Shown: in pieces, positions 1 through 9,545 of the stretch
How the letters are laid out: each line of letters opens with the position of its first letter
How positions within the stretch are numbered: position 1 is the stretch's first letter
Origin: Neoarius graeffei
Lineage: Eukaryota; Chordata; Actinopteri; Siluriformes; Ariidae
Assembly: GCF_027579695.1 (NCBI RefSeq)
Contig: NC_083587.1
Location: 6,326,001 to 6,390,000, forward strand
Direction of reading: 5' to 3'
DNA: 64,000 bases
Program-made: the position numbers and the translations under genes
Notes under the pieces: model-generated
The model's database searches: none
What the model saw: only the letters and a program-made list of their open reading frames with translations
Told to the model about the DNA's origin: nothing

Positions 1-55
1 TATATACATAGATCAGGAAACAGTTGAACAGAAAACAACCACAAATAAGAGTGTT

Positions 56-330
56 TTAAGCTAGGGCTAATTTCATATCAGCTGTGCTGACGTTGTCAAA
101 CAGTGGGTTATAGTCTTCGTGTGGGTTTGGAGGCCAGTCAGGCAAGTCGTCTGGGTCTATTTTCACCATCTGGTAACCAATATTTGTCAGCTGCCTCTGA
201 AACAGACATACAACATGAACAAAAATCAGGGAGCAAACATAGCATCACAATCACTAAGCCCAGGACCGGTATGATGTATGGAATCAGAGTCTTCCATCCA
301 CTGAACCAATGCCACCAACTGTCTTTGACT
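56..330 (-). pseudogene. ERV1 env C-terminal remnant
   Basis: Read on the minus strand, this stretch encodes the end of a retroviral transmembrane envelope subunit. A hydrophobic membrane segment (about 20 residues, roughly bases 219-285) is followed by a cysteine-rich juxtamembrane patch and, after a one-base frame change, a proline- and acid-rich cytoplasmic tail ending with a TAA at 56-58. The surface subunit and most of the ectodomain are absent, because only about 430 bases separate this piece from the end of integrase. The call is by position and membrane-segment character, not by a database match. Confidence 0.55.
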
Positions 331-760
331 CTGTGTCAGCCTGGGTTCCCTGTATCGACCACCACACAAATCCTCCTGTGAGCCCCAGCAGGATCAGGAT
401 GCTCAGGCCCGCGACTGGGACCTAGCTTATAATGATTTACCCCCTTCATCTTATGTTAACTATGTCTCTGAGTTAACCCTCTCCCTTCTTGACGTGTATT
501 GGTGCTCAGAGGGCGGGCATGCCCTATCAGCCCTTGTCCCACCTCACCGGGACTTGGAGGAAACTCGAAACCCTAAGACTTATCTATCAGCTAGACACTG
601 AAATACTCTTCCCTATTGAGGGTGCGTGCGTGATTGATGTGATACTCGTGCTGTTCCATGTAGTGATGCCTTTCTTCCTCGCACGCTTTAATCAGCGCCT
701 GGATCCTTCAGGCCTTCCTCTTCCTCCTGCTCAGTCAGTTCAGGAACCCTCCTGCAGTGG
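331..760 (-). other. Degenerate ERV1 pol-env junction
   Basis: This 430-base stretch lies between the integrase end and the env tail of ERV1. Short open frames exist on both strands, but none reads as a recognisable protein. I see nothing else in it. Confidence 0.4.
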
Positions 761-1465
761 CTAGGCATGGATCCACGTCACTCTGCCTGTGACCTTCACT
801 GTCATTGGGGTCGTGAGCAGGACCTGGAATGGGCCATTCCACCGTGGCTTGTTCCACTTGGTTCGTCGGAATTCCTTCACCACTATCCAATCCCCTGGTT
901 GTAGATCGTGCAGAGGTCCCTCAGCAGGCTTGGGAAGTGCTCCTTTCACCTGTTTGTGGATAGATTTCAAAGCAGAGGACAGTGTTGCACAGTAATTCAA
1001 CATTGCATCATCACACAGTGTGGTGTGCAGCAGTGTTCCTTGGGCTGGCCCTATCTCTGTGTTGGGTACTCGTCCAAACAGAATTTCAAATGGGCTTAAC
1101 CCATGTTTAGGCCTAGTTTGCATCCTCATTTCTGTGAGTACTACAGGGAGGACCTTTGTCTATTCTAGCCCTGTTTCTGCACAAGCTTTGCTTAGTTTAT
1201 TTTTAAGGGACCCATTTTCTCTATCCACTGCTCCCGCACTGGCAGGATGGTAGGCACAATGTTGGTTCAGGTCTATCCCTAGGAATGCTCCTATTTTCTT
1301 TAGGGCTGCATTAACAAAGGGCGTTCCATTGTCAATTGAGATTTTGCTAGGTATACCCCACCTAGAAATTATGTCTCTCAGGAGTGCTTTGACTACTGCC
1401 TCTGAGTCTTGTTTACCTGTGGGGAATACTTCAACCCATTTTGAAAACATGTCAACTATTACCAG
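761..1465 (-). pseudogene. ERV1 integrase, C-terminal part
   Basis: The minus strand encodes the second half of a retroviral integrase: a core with FSKWVEVF, an aspartate in the IDNGTPF context and the catalytic glutamate region near GAVDRENGS, then a C-terminal domain with the gammaretrovirus-like motif of Gly-Asp-Trp, basic residues and a Trp-Asn-Gly-Pro-Phe turn. The core (1160-1465) and the C-terminal domain (761-1129) are in different frames, so at least one frameshift is present. The frame continues across the Gypsy insertion at 8008, where the upstream integrase residues are found. Confidence 0.8.
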
Positions 1466-1790
1466 TGTTACGATCACTTGGCTCAAGGGCAATGTAACAT
1501 AAAAGGAAACCACACGCAGACAGAAAAACGTTTAGAATATTTATTAAATAAAGAATAAAGTAACGTGTATGCACGATCAGTTGTGTGTATGTATTGCAAA
1601 GAATGTCTAGGGGCGTTCAAACTAATGCAAATTTGGCCAAAGGAGGAAGGGGAGGCCCCGCCAGAATGGATCACTGGTCTTTTTATACCCTGTCCAATTA
1701 TAGACGCGCACCTGCGCTAGATCACCTAGTTGGACAGGGAGATAGGTTAACCAGGTAGGCGGAGCTACCAACAATAAGCAGAGCGTCACA
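1466..1790 (-). repeat. Gypsy-1 3' LTR
   Basis: This 325-bp LTR is the downstream one in element orientation. It matches 7679-8003 almost throughout, carries TG/CA ends and contains AATAAA-type signals. It adjoins the target duplication CCAG at 1462-1465. Confidence 0.92.
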
Positions 1791-1802
1791 CCCTCCCCCT
1801 TA
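1791..1802 (-). promoter_or_regulatory. Gypsy-1 polypurine tract
   Basis: On the minus strand the bases just inside the 3' LTR read AAGGGGGAGGG, the expected plus-strand primer for reverse transcription. Confidence 0.75.
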
Positions 1803-2193
1803 AAACAGAGGCCCACTAATGGGACTCTACACAATTACACCAAAAAAAACAAGCTAAACACAAAATAATAGATACAAATGGGCCTTACAAAACAAACACT
1901 ATATTCCACAACAAAATGTACACCATTTTCCAACAATAATACAGCCATACAATAACAAATGCATCCTCAAATGTATAGCCATACCCACGTACACCATCTC
2001 CCCCTGCAACCACCCCCAGTGTCCTGAACTTCAGCAACACCGGCGCCTGGGAAGCAATTTAAGAAGAACAGAGCACGGGAAAAAGCAGAAGAGTGTGAGA
2101 CAGTCAGCACATGACTACAACTCACCACCTGGGGTGTGCGACAAAGCATCTGCCACTACATTATCCACACCCCGGATGTGTCGGATAACCAGA
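1803..2193 (-). other. Gypsy-1 3' untranslated region and RNase H tail
   Basis: This stretch lies between the pol stop and the polypurine tract. Near 2125-2190 the minus strand, in a shifted frame, still shows the end of RNase H with the IRHIRGVDN and ADALS motifs typical of Gypsy elements. The rest is A-rich on the plus strand with no coding signal. Confidence 0.6.
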
Positions 2194-4617
2194 TTATAAG
2201 GCTGCAAAAACAGGGCCCACCTCCTTCTCAATTGTCAAATACAAAAGTTGGTGTTTATTAAATTTTTGCGAAAAGTAACTGACGGGCCTACCCACACCCT
2301 GGTCATCCTCCTGCAAGAGTACAGCCCCTGCACCAACATTGCTGGCATCCACCTGCAATTGAAAAAGCTTGTCCGGCCTCGGGGCAGCCAACACCGGTGC
2401 GGTGCTCAGCAACATCTTCACCTGCTCAAAAGCCTCTTGACAGGAAGGAGACCAGGTAAAAGGGACTTTGTCCTTCAGTAGGTCAGTAAGGGGAAACACA
2501 ACAGTAGAAAAATTAGAACAAAACCCCCTATAATAACCTACCATTCCCAAAAACCACCTCAACTCCTTTTTGGTACTAGGAGGAGGAAATTTATCGATAG
2601 CCAACACTTTTTCTCTCACAGGTCTCACCTGCCCCTGCCCCACAACCTTCCCCAGATATACAACTGTTGCCCTTGCAAACTCGCATTTTGCCAAATTTAC
2701 AGTTAGATTTGCTTCAACCAAGTGAGTGAACAAGGCACAAATCCAACTGATATGCTGTTCCCAAGTGTCAGCTGCCACGATACAATCATCCAGGTACACA
2801 CTGCAACCATCTAGACCTACAATAACACAATTCATGAGTCTTTGGAAGGTAGATGATGCATTCCTAAGACCAAAACTCATGACATTATACGAATATAGGC
2901 CAGATGGTGTCACAAAAGCTGAGATCTCCTGAGCCCTAGATGTTAAAGGTACCTGATAGTAACCTTTCAGGAGGTCTAATTTGGTGACGTATCGAGCAGA
3001 ACCGACAAGATCAATACAGTCGTCAATCCTGGGGAGTGGAAAGGAGTCAGGTTTAGTTACCATGTTTAATTTATTATAATCAGTACAGAAACGAAACGTA
3101 CCATCTGGTTTCCCTACTAAAAGACATGGTGACGCCCAGCTGGAATATGAGGGTTTTGCCAAACTGTTATCCAGGAGGTATGTTACCTCTGTGTCCATCA
3201 ACTTCTTTTTGTCTGGGGAGACGCGATAAAAGCGTTGCCTGATGGGCTTAATATCACCAACTAATTCAATATCGTGCTGTATCCAATGTGTGCATGTAGG
3301 TGTATCATGAAACAATGAGGGAAAAGACAAAATGACAGATTTCAGTTCTTCACGCTGTTCAGAAGACATGTGGATCAAAAAAGCATCCAAACCTTTCAAC
3401 ATTTGGGAGTTTTTAAGTCTGGGTAATAGCACAGAATCGTCGGGAGCGCCCTCATCCTCCCCAGCTACCACTTGAGGAGACTTGCAACGCAACCCGTCTG
3501 CAATCAACGCAGATGAAACCTTACCATCAGATACCTCCAATTTCACCCACTGAGTGTAATACGGTTTTAACATGTTAATGTGGCAAAGCTGTGAAGATTT
3601 TTTTCGATCTGGCGTTGCCACCAAATAATCCAACTCGGTGACCTGCCGAACAATGGAATAAGGACCAGAAAAATGTGCTTTAAAAGGTGAGCCCTGTAAC
3701 GGCAACAGCGCCAGCACTTTATCGCCAGGGCTGAAACCGCACTCCACCGCAGCACGATCAAACAACCTTTTCATTTTGCCCTGCGCTTTGGACAAATTTT
3801 TATTTGCCAGCTCACATGACAAAAACAGTTTTCGTCGGAAACCTTGGACATAATCAAGTAAATTAATTGGAGGCTCAGCCTCATTAACACAATCTTTCAA
3901 AACAGAAAGGGGACCCCGAACTTTGTGTCCAAAAACTAACTCATTAGGACTGAAACCCGTGCTTTCTTGAGTGACCTCCCTGGCTGCCAGCATCAGCCAG
4001 GGAAGGCCCTCCTCCCAGTCACGATCCAGCTCCAAACAATAGGCGCGCAATAATGACTTCAAGGTGGAATGAAACCGCTCGAGTGCGCCTTGACTTTTGG
4101 GATGATACGCACTACTCAAACTATGTTTCACGTATAGTTCCTTCAACACCTGTGCAAACATGTTCAAGGTAAAATTACTCCCTCTGTCACTTTGAATAAC
4201 TTTAGGAATACCAAAGATAGAAATAAATAGTGCTAGTGCTTTTACAATCAACCTGGTGGTAATGGATCTCAACGGGTAGGCTGCGGGATAACGTGTAGTC
4301 AGGCACATTACAGTCAACAGATAAGCAGAGCCACTTTTCGATGGAGGTAATGGGCCGACACAATCAATTAGCAAATGCTCAAAAGGGCGACCCACTGCTG
4401 GAATCAGATGGAGGGGTGCGGGCTTAATGCCCTGATTTGGCTTACCTGCTATCTGACAAATGTGGCAGACTTTAATAAATGCAGCGACATCCTTCTTCAT
4501 ACGATGCCAATAAAAATGCTGCAATAACCGGTTATAGGTCTTGCAAACACCAAAATGGCCAGCTACATCCCCATGAGCTGTCTTCAACACTACAGTTTTA
4601 AGAGTCAGGTACCACAA
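2194..4617 (-). CDS. Gypsy-1 pol: integrase, reverse transcriptase, partial RNase H
   Basis: An open frame of 807 codons encodes the replication enzymes of Gypsy-1. Integrase comes first: an N-terminal HHCC zinc region (HFYWHRMKKD to CHICQ), a core with Asp in IDCVGP, Asp in QSDRGSNF and Glu in the GALERFHS context, then a GPY-type module. Reverse transcriptase follows with FCTDYNKLN, the FGLRNA region and the catalytic YLDD. RNase H begins (VDASNVGAGAVLLQ) but stops at EKEVGPVFAAL; its terminal part resumes downstream in another frame, so about 150 bases appear deleted. A frame difference separates this ORF from gag-protease (20-base overlap), more likely a mutation than programmed shifting. 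This INT-before-RT order is the Gmr1 hallmark. Confidence 0.9.
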   Translation of the reverse strand: MWYLTLKTVVLKTAHGDVAGHFGVCKTYNRLLQHFYWHRMKKDVAAFIKVCHICQIAGKPNQGIKPAPLHLIPAVGRPFEHLLIDCVGPLPPSKSGSAYLLTVMCLTTRYPAAYPLRSITTRLIVKALALFISIFGIPKVIQSDRGSNFTLNMFAQVLKELYVKHSLSSAYHPKSQGALERFHSTLKSLLRAYCLELDRDWEEGLPWLMLAAREVTQESTGFSPNELVFGHKVRGPLSVLKDCVNEAEPPINLLDYVQGFRRKLFLSCELANKNLSKAQGKMKRLFDRAAVECGFSPGDKVLALLPLQGSPFKAHFSGPYSIVRQVTELDYLVATPDRKKSSQLCHINMLKPYYTQWVKLEVSDGKVSSALIADGLRCKSPQVVAGEDEGAPDDSVLLPRLKNSQMLKGLDAFLIHMSSEQREELKSVILSFPSLFHDTPTCTHWIQHDIELVGDIKPIRQRFYRVSPDKKKLMDTEVTYLLDNSLAKPSYSSWASPCLLVGKPDGTFRFCTDYNKLNMVTKPDSFPLPRIDDCIDLVGSARYVTKLDLLKGYYQVPLTSRAQEISAFVTPSGLYSYNVMSFGLRNASSTFQRLMNCVIVGLDGCSVYLDDCIVAADTWEQHISWICALFTHLVEANLTVNLAKCEFARATVVYLGKVVGQGQVRPVREKVLAIDKFPPPSTKKELRWFLGMVGYYRGFCSNFSTVVFPLTDLLKDKVPFTWSPSCQEAFEQVKMLLSTAPVLAAPRPDKLFQLQVDASNVGAGAVLLQEDDQGVGRPVSYFSQKFNKHQLLYLTIEKEVGPVFAAL

Positions 4618-5941
4618 TTTGGATAATATCCACCTCTAACTCCCCATCGTGCTGCACCCATTTACGCACCAGTATGCCATCTTGCATAAAGTACCCAAGG
4701 TCTGCATTTTTCATATTGTCAGATGGCAAAGCACTTGTAATTAACTCTTTAAGATACTCATCTTTGTTCTGAGCTGCAATCAACTCGTCACAAGTTAAAC
4801 AATCAAGTAAGATAGGCAACTTTTTAACAGTATGCGTATTGACCAAACCCAGTGACATATCCACCCCCTGTGCGCAACTTTTCGCCCTTGTTACAGCGCA
4901 CGCACTAAAGACATCAGGGAAATCTACAGCGCAGTCATGCTCCTCTGTTCCAACAGGAACGGCAGCCACTACTGGCGGAGGTGGAACACTAGGCCACACT
5001 CGTCCACCAGCCAAGTTGTTTCCCAAAATTACATCCACCCCCTCTACAGGTAACGATGGACGCACGGCAACCACTACTTCGCCCTGTACCAGATCTGAAT
5101 GTAACACTACCTTATGCAGAGGGACCGATAAAGTAGTCATGCCAATCCCCCGAATCAAAACAAATCTCCCCGTGCTGGAGCTACAAGAAAAAGGCAAAGC
5201 AGACTGCTTAACAAACATATCAGAGGCTCCAGTATCATGTAATATTTTTACAGCTACCTTCTCCGAACCATTTGAAAGAGAAACAAACCCGTCCGTCAGA
5301 AACGGACCATAGTGATCTTCCACCTGTTCATTACCGGTGTCATTCTCCACAGAAGGCGGAGCATCTGCCAGCACACCATTTTCCACAGAAGGCGGAGCAT
5401 CTGCCAGCGCACCAGATACCTCACCACCTGCAGACACACTCCTACAAGACAAGACATCAATTTCAACTTCACAAGAAACAGAACGAGCAACAGGCACCGC
5501 ACACATCGACGGTTTAGGGAAAACAGGGCGATTTTGATTTTTCTTCCTGTTACGCAACACGGGACATTCATTTTTCCAATGACCAAACTCTAAACAGTAA
5601 TGACATTTGGTCTGCGAATCCTTACCGCGACCTGACTGGTCCAACCTGGATAGAGGAGAACCGCCTTTGCCCCACTGACAACGACTTAGTCTGTTATCAG
5701 AATTCTGTCCATACTCTTGTTTTCTCTTGTGAATTAAAATAAACTCGTCTGCCAATACAGCAGCATCTGCAGCCATTTTTACCTTCTGTTCATTAATGTA
5801 GGTAGCCACTCGTTCAGGCACAATATTTTTAAATTGTTCCAACACTACAAGTTCACACAATTGTTCGAACGTTTTTACTTCTGCCGCTGCCAACCATCTA
5901 TTAAAGAAACTGGTGAGTTCTCTCACAACTTCCATGTGCAT
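4598..5941 (-). CDS. Gypsy-1 gag C-terminus and protease
   Basis: This 447-codon open frame starts inside the capsid region (VRELTSFFNRW onwards), which resembles the SCAN-like capsid domain known from Gmr1-type Gypsy elements. A single CCHC zinc knuckle follows (CHYCLEFGHWKNEC), then a low-complexity spacer with a duplicated ALADAPPSVEN unit, then an aspartic protease with the active-site motif DTGA. The ORF begins only because an in-frame TGA at 5945-5947 cuts the capsid; the true gag start lies further upstream. The frame closes at the junction with pol. Confidence 0.85.
   Translation of the reverse strand: MHMEVVRELTSFFNRWLAAAEVKTFEQLCELVVLEQFKNIVPERVATYINEQKVKMAADAAVLADEFILIHKRKQEYGQNSDNRLSRCQWGKGGSPLSRLDQSGRGKDSQTKCHYCLEFGHWKNECPVLRNRKKNQNRPVFPKPSMCAVPVARSVSCEVEIDVLSCRSVSAGGEVSGALADAPPSVENGVLADAPPSVENDTGNEQVEDHYGPFLTDGFVSLSNGSEKVAVKILHDTGASDMFVKQSALPFSCSSSTGRFVLIRGIGMTTLSVPLHKVVLHSDLVQGEVVVAVRPSLPVEGVDVILGNNLAGGRVWPSVPPPPVVAAVPVGTEEHDCAVDFPDVFSACAVTRAKSCAQGVDMSLGLVNTHTVKKLPILLDCLTCDELIAAQNKDEYLKELITSALPSDNMKNADLGYFMQDGILVRKWVQHDGELEVDIIQIVVPDS
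5345..5408 (+). repeat. Short tandem duplication in the Gypsy-1 protease spacer
   Basis: A unit of about 33 bases containing TTCTCCACAGAAGGCGGAGC or a close variant occurs twice in tandem. It adds a repeated peptide to the linker between zinc knuckle and protease and keeps the frame. Confidence 0.7.
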
Positions 5942-5944
5942 TTG

Positions 5945-7125
5945 TCATTCACCTTTTCTCCAGTTCCTGAAACACTGTCTATACGCCTCGGGAACCAATG
6001 CAAACGCACGTAACACAGCTTCCTTAACAGCAGCATAATCCTTGCGCTCAAATGCGGATAACGCTATGAATGCCTCCTGGGCTTTCCCCGTAAATACACT
6101 CTGCAATAGCAGAGTGCGCTCCACATCGGTCCAGCCCCACTCAACAACGACATTCTCAAACAACAAAAAGAAAATATCAGGGTCCCTTTCATTAAACTTA
6201 GGCAACAATTTAACATTTTGAGATAAATGTCCATGCCCAGACGAAGTTTCCGACTTTTCAGCAAGCCGTTTCTCATGCTCAAGCTTCTGCGCTCCAATTC
6301 ATTTACTCGTTCATTCTGACGCAATTTTTCATACTCTAATTGCCTTTCCCGTTCACGTTCCTGCATCTGCATTTGCAACAGCTCCCTTTGCTGCTCAAAA
6401 GTCTCTCATCTCATCTCATTATCTCTAGCCACTTTATCCTGTTCTACAGGGTCGCAGGCAAGCTGGATCCTATCCCAGCTGACTACGGGCGAAAGGCGGG
6501 GTACACCCTGGACAAGTCGCCAGGTCATCACAGGGCTGACACATAGACACAGACAACCATTCACACTCACACCTACGGTCAATTTAGAGTCACCAGTTAA
6601 CCTAACCTGCATGTCTTTGGACTGTGGGGGAAACCGGAGCACCCGGAGGAAACCCACGTGGACACGGGGAGAACATGCAAACTCCACACAGAAAGGCCCT
6701 CGCAGGCCACGGGGCTCGATCCTGGACCTTCTTGCTGTGAGGTGACAGCGCTAACCACTACACCACCATGCCCCCTGCTCAAAAGTCAGTGCTGCAATAG
6801 CAGAACACTGCGGAGAACCCATTTTTAAGGGCGTAGATGCGGCTGCCATACCTGTACCCTCGGAAAACGGCTTAACCAATAAAATGCCCAACTCAATCAA
6901 CTTATTTTTCACTGACTCTTTCAGTTCAGCTTTCCTAAGTGCCTTACGCAGATCCAGATCCAATTTATATTTTTCAGCAGTCTTACACAACTCATCCTTA
7001 CTCATTCTATCCAAATCATCCTCAGATAAAGCCCCACGGCTCTCAGACAACAACATATTTAACAACAACAAATCCAACTTTACCAGGACGAAGTACAATA
7101 TCAGTAACCAGAATACAATTACCAA
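5945..7125 (-). pseudogene. Gypsy-1 gag N-terminal part, broken
   Basis: The minus strand holds the first part of gag: an N-terminal helical region with LSEDDLDRMSKDELC, a highly charged coiled-coil stretch (QERERERQLEYEK), and the start of the capsid ending in RNWRKGE. The reading frame is interrupted by a V-SINE at 6404-6774, by a one-base frameshift near 6297 and by the TGA at 5945-5947. Similar coiled-coil plus SCAN-like capsid proteins are typical for Gmr1-type elements. The start at 7125 or at a later methionine cannot be decided. Confidence 0.75.
6404..6774 (-). mobile_element. V-SINE (DANA/Mermaid type) inserted in Gypsy-1 gag
   Basis: This full-length SINE of about 370 bp is in minus orientation. 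Its tRNA-like head (box B-like sequence near the right end) is followed by the conserved V-SINE centre (GTTTGCATGTTCTCCCCGTG on the minus strand) and a 3' tail of GAGAT repeats. The flanks CTGCTCAAAAGTC at 6391-6403 and 6775-6787 are a 13-bp target duplication. It inserted after Gypsy-1. Confidence 0.92.
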
Positions 7126-7656
7126 TAGCTATTATCACAAAAAAAACACCAATTAAAATTTGTGGAGTCCAAACGCACGGTGCAGGTAATCTCAGCATGC
7201 AACAGGAGAAACAAAACACACTTGAGCTGCCCCGCATCTACCTACAGGACAGAGAAAGAGGCCCTACTTATTTTAACCTAGTCTTCGTGTGCCCTCATAC
7301 GATTGAACTGAAACAGTCCCCCCGCGTTTGACACACCAGAAGAACAAAATAAGAAAGGCAAAATAACAACCCGCGTTAAGCGCGCTTACCTGCGGCAGGG
7401 GTTCACGTTAGCTCTGGCGGATCAAAACCCGCCCTAATTACTCCAGTGCACAGAGACACCTGCAACCTGCTCTGACTTCCACCACAACAAAAATAGCGGC
7501 CCAAAAGTGTCCTCCCCTCTCCTTGGCAAACAAAAAACGCACCAAATCAAAACAAGATCTTAATATGCCACACCAAAACAAAAATCTGTGCACGGCTTCC
7601 AATTAAAAATATACTTCATCTAAAAAGATAAGTACATCCCGCGGATTTAAAAACAC
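7126..7656 (-). other. Gypsy-1 5' leader
   Basis: This untranslated leader of about 530 bases lies between the primer site and gag. It is rich in A and C on the plus strand and shows no coding or structured signal that I can support. Confidence 0.6.
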
Positions 7657-7674
7657 CTCCCGGACAAGCCCCCA
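7657..7674 (-). promoter_or_regulatory. Gypsy-1 primer binding site, tRNA-Pro type
   Basis: The minus strand reads TGGGGGCTTGTCCGGGAG just inside the 5' LTR. This differs by two bases from the proline tRNA primer site known from murine gammaretroviruses, so priming by tRNA-Pro is likely. Confidence 0.75.
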
Positions 7675-7678
7675 ATTA

Positions 7679-8003
7679 TGTTATGATCACCTGGCTCAAG
7701 GGCAATGTAAGATAAAAGGAAACCACACGCAGACAGAAAAACATTTAGAATATTTATTAAATAAAGAATAAAGTAACGTGTATGCATGATCAGTTGTGTG
7801 TATGTGTTGCAAAGAATGTCTAGGGGTGTTCAAACTAACGCAAAATCGGCCAAAGGAGGAAGGGGAGGCCCCGCCAGAATGGATCACTGGTCTTTTTATA
7901 CCCTGTCCAATTATAGACGCGCACCTGCGCTAGATCACCTAGTTGGACAGGGAGATAGGTTAACCAGGTAGGCGGAGCTACCAACAATAAGCAGAGCATC
8001 ACA
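7679..8003 (-). repeat. Gypsy-1 5' LTR
   Basis: This 325-bp LTR is the partner of 1466-1790 and contains the element's promoter end. It is flanked by the CCAG duplication at 8004-8007, after which the ERV1 integrase frame resumes. Confidence 0.92.
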
Positions 8004-8007
8004 CCAG

Positions 8008-8990
8008 GCAGTACCTTTTTCCCTCACTCGGTGTCAGTTCAATGAAGTCCATTTGGAGATGATCAAATGGTTTGTTTTGTATTGGGTGTGCTGCTTGAGT
8101 TAGTTTGATATCTTGACCTGCATTATGTTGTGCACATATCAAGCATTGCTTGCAAAATTTCGCAGCATAATTTGAAAACCCCTTTGTGAACCATCTCTTT
8201 GTTACTTCTGCTACCATCCCCCCTTTTGACACATGGGTGAGCCCATGTGCCAATTTTGCATAGAAAGGGAACATGTGTTTTGGTAGACAGGGACGGCCCG
8301 AGGGACAAACCCAGACCGAGTTTGCAAAGATACAGCTGGCCAGTTTCCAGACTCGTCTCTCGTCCTGGGTGGCAGTGCTCTGAAGGTCTGCTTGCTGTAA
8401 ACAGGGGGTGGAAACCTGAGGAAATGCAAGGTTAGAGGGTGAACTGGAAGCTGAGGCTGCACACTTGGCTGCTGCGTTCACCCTGGCATTTCCTTGAGAC
8501 ACAAGATCAGTATTATTAGTATGGGCAGCACACTTACACACAGCAATGGGTCTAGGGAGTAGAATAGCATCCAAGAACTCAGAGACCAGTTTATGATGTG
8601 CAATGGGAGATCCTGTGCTAGCGAGAAAATTTCTGTTTCCAAATGGTGTCAAAATCATGCACAACGCCGTATGTGTACCTGCTGTCCATAAAAATATTGA
8701 CAGATTGCCCTGCAGCCAATTTGCATGCCTCGATAAGGGCACAGAGCTCTGCGGCCTGCACCGACAGGTTTGAGGGCAGACACGATGCCTTGAGGACCTC
8801 GTGATCTGAGACTACGGCAAAACCTTCTTTGTTCTTTCCTGTCTCTGGAGGCTGAACCATCCACATAGAGGACCATGTCTGGATTTAATAAAAAGGGTCG
8901 CTCTTTAAGTCTGCCCTGGGGGAACAAAAATCATTAGTGAGAGCAACACAGTCATGTGGTTCTCCATCGTCCTCTGTAGGGAGAAGAGAG
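8008..8990 (-). pseudogene. ERV1 RNase H and integrase N-terminus
   Basis: On the minus strand RNase H is seen first (LYVDGSASRD, then AAELCALIEACKLA and MDSRYTYGVVHDF), followed by the integrase zinc-binding region (CKQCLICAQHN) and the start of the catalytic core (HLQMDFIELTP). The pieces lie in three frames, with breaks near 8855 and 8640. The last residues before 8008 are followed in the same protein by the residues at 1465, which shows that Gypsy-1 landed in the middle of the integrase gene. Confidence 0.82.
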
Positions 8991-9062
8991 GCAGGATTCA
9001 GAACAGTACAACGTTTCACAATGATGTTAGGCATATCAAGTATGACAGTGTTATACTTTAAC
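8991..9062 (-). other. ERV1 pol remnant with a 16-bp tandem duplication
   Basis: This is ERV1 sequence next to the LINE-tail insertion. A tandem duplication of TTAACCATCTCTGTGT straddles 9058-9090 and may mark the insertion point. Confidence 0.4.
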
Positions 9063-9545
9063 CATCTCTGTGTTTAACCATCTCTGTGTTGACAAAAAAG
9101 GAGTTTTTGAGTCTGTTCAAAAACTCCTTTGTCCCTCACACCATCAGACTGTACAACTCCTCTCCAGGGAGGAGGAGGGGTAACAGGAGGACAGAGGATG
9201 GGAAGGAGCAGTAGCCTAGCCTAACAATAAGCAATCCCGGACAATGTGCAATATAAAGTGCAATATCTCTCCTACCGCCGCCCCCTCCTTCTCCCCACCT
9301 TTTTTTTTCTTCTCCCTCCTTCCCCCCTCCTCTCTTCCCCATATCTTATTCTTTTTATATATTTGTATATGTAAAGACTTAATTTATTGTAATTTATCTA
9401 GAAGTTTTCTCTATTTCTTTTCTCTGTTTATCTGTAATGATGCTGCTGGAATCTTAATTTCCCTGAGGGAACCCACCCAAAGGGATCAATAAAGTTTTAT
9501 CTAATCTATCTAATCTAATCTATATTTCTGGAAGCAGTTACCGCC
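9063..9545 (+). mobile_element. LINE 3' end inserted in ERV1 pol
   Basis: The plus strand shows the end of a LINE open frame (NSFVPHTIRLYNSSPGRRRG near 9120-9190), a pyrimidine-rich 3' UTR, and the tail GGGATCAATAAAGTTTTATC followed by short TCTAA repeats, as in fish CR1/L2-group LINEs. It is severely 5'-truncated, as expected for target-primed insertion. The family cannot be named exactly. Confidence 0.65.

Larger units (their letters stand above)
1466..8003 (-). mobile_element. Gypsy-1: complete Gmr1-like Ty3/Gypsy retrotransposon
   Basis: This 6538-bp LTR retrotransposon on the minus strand is inserted in the integrase of ERV1. Two 325-bp LTRs (1466-1790 and 7679-8003) begin TG and end CA, and CCAG is duplicated at 1462-1465 and 8004-8007. 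A primer site and a polypurine tract sit beside the LTRs. The pol order is protease, integrase, reverse transcriptase, RNase H, which is Copia-like and marks the Gmr1 group of deuterostome Gypsy elements. The LTRs differ at about 12 positions (roughly 3-4%, counted by eye). Gag has a stop and a frameshift, pol has a frameshift, RNase H has a deletion and a V-SINE sits in gag, so this copy is inactive. Confidence 0.92.

Noticed and set aside
103..381. 92-codon plus-strand ORF as a gene
   Set aside because: It lies antisense to the ERV1 env tail and has no domain character.
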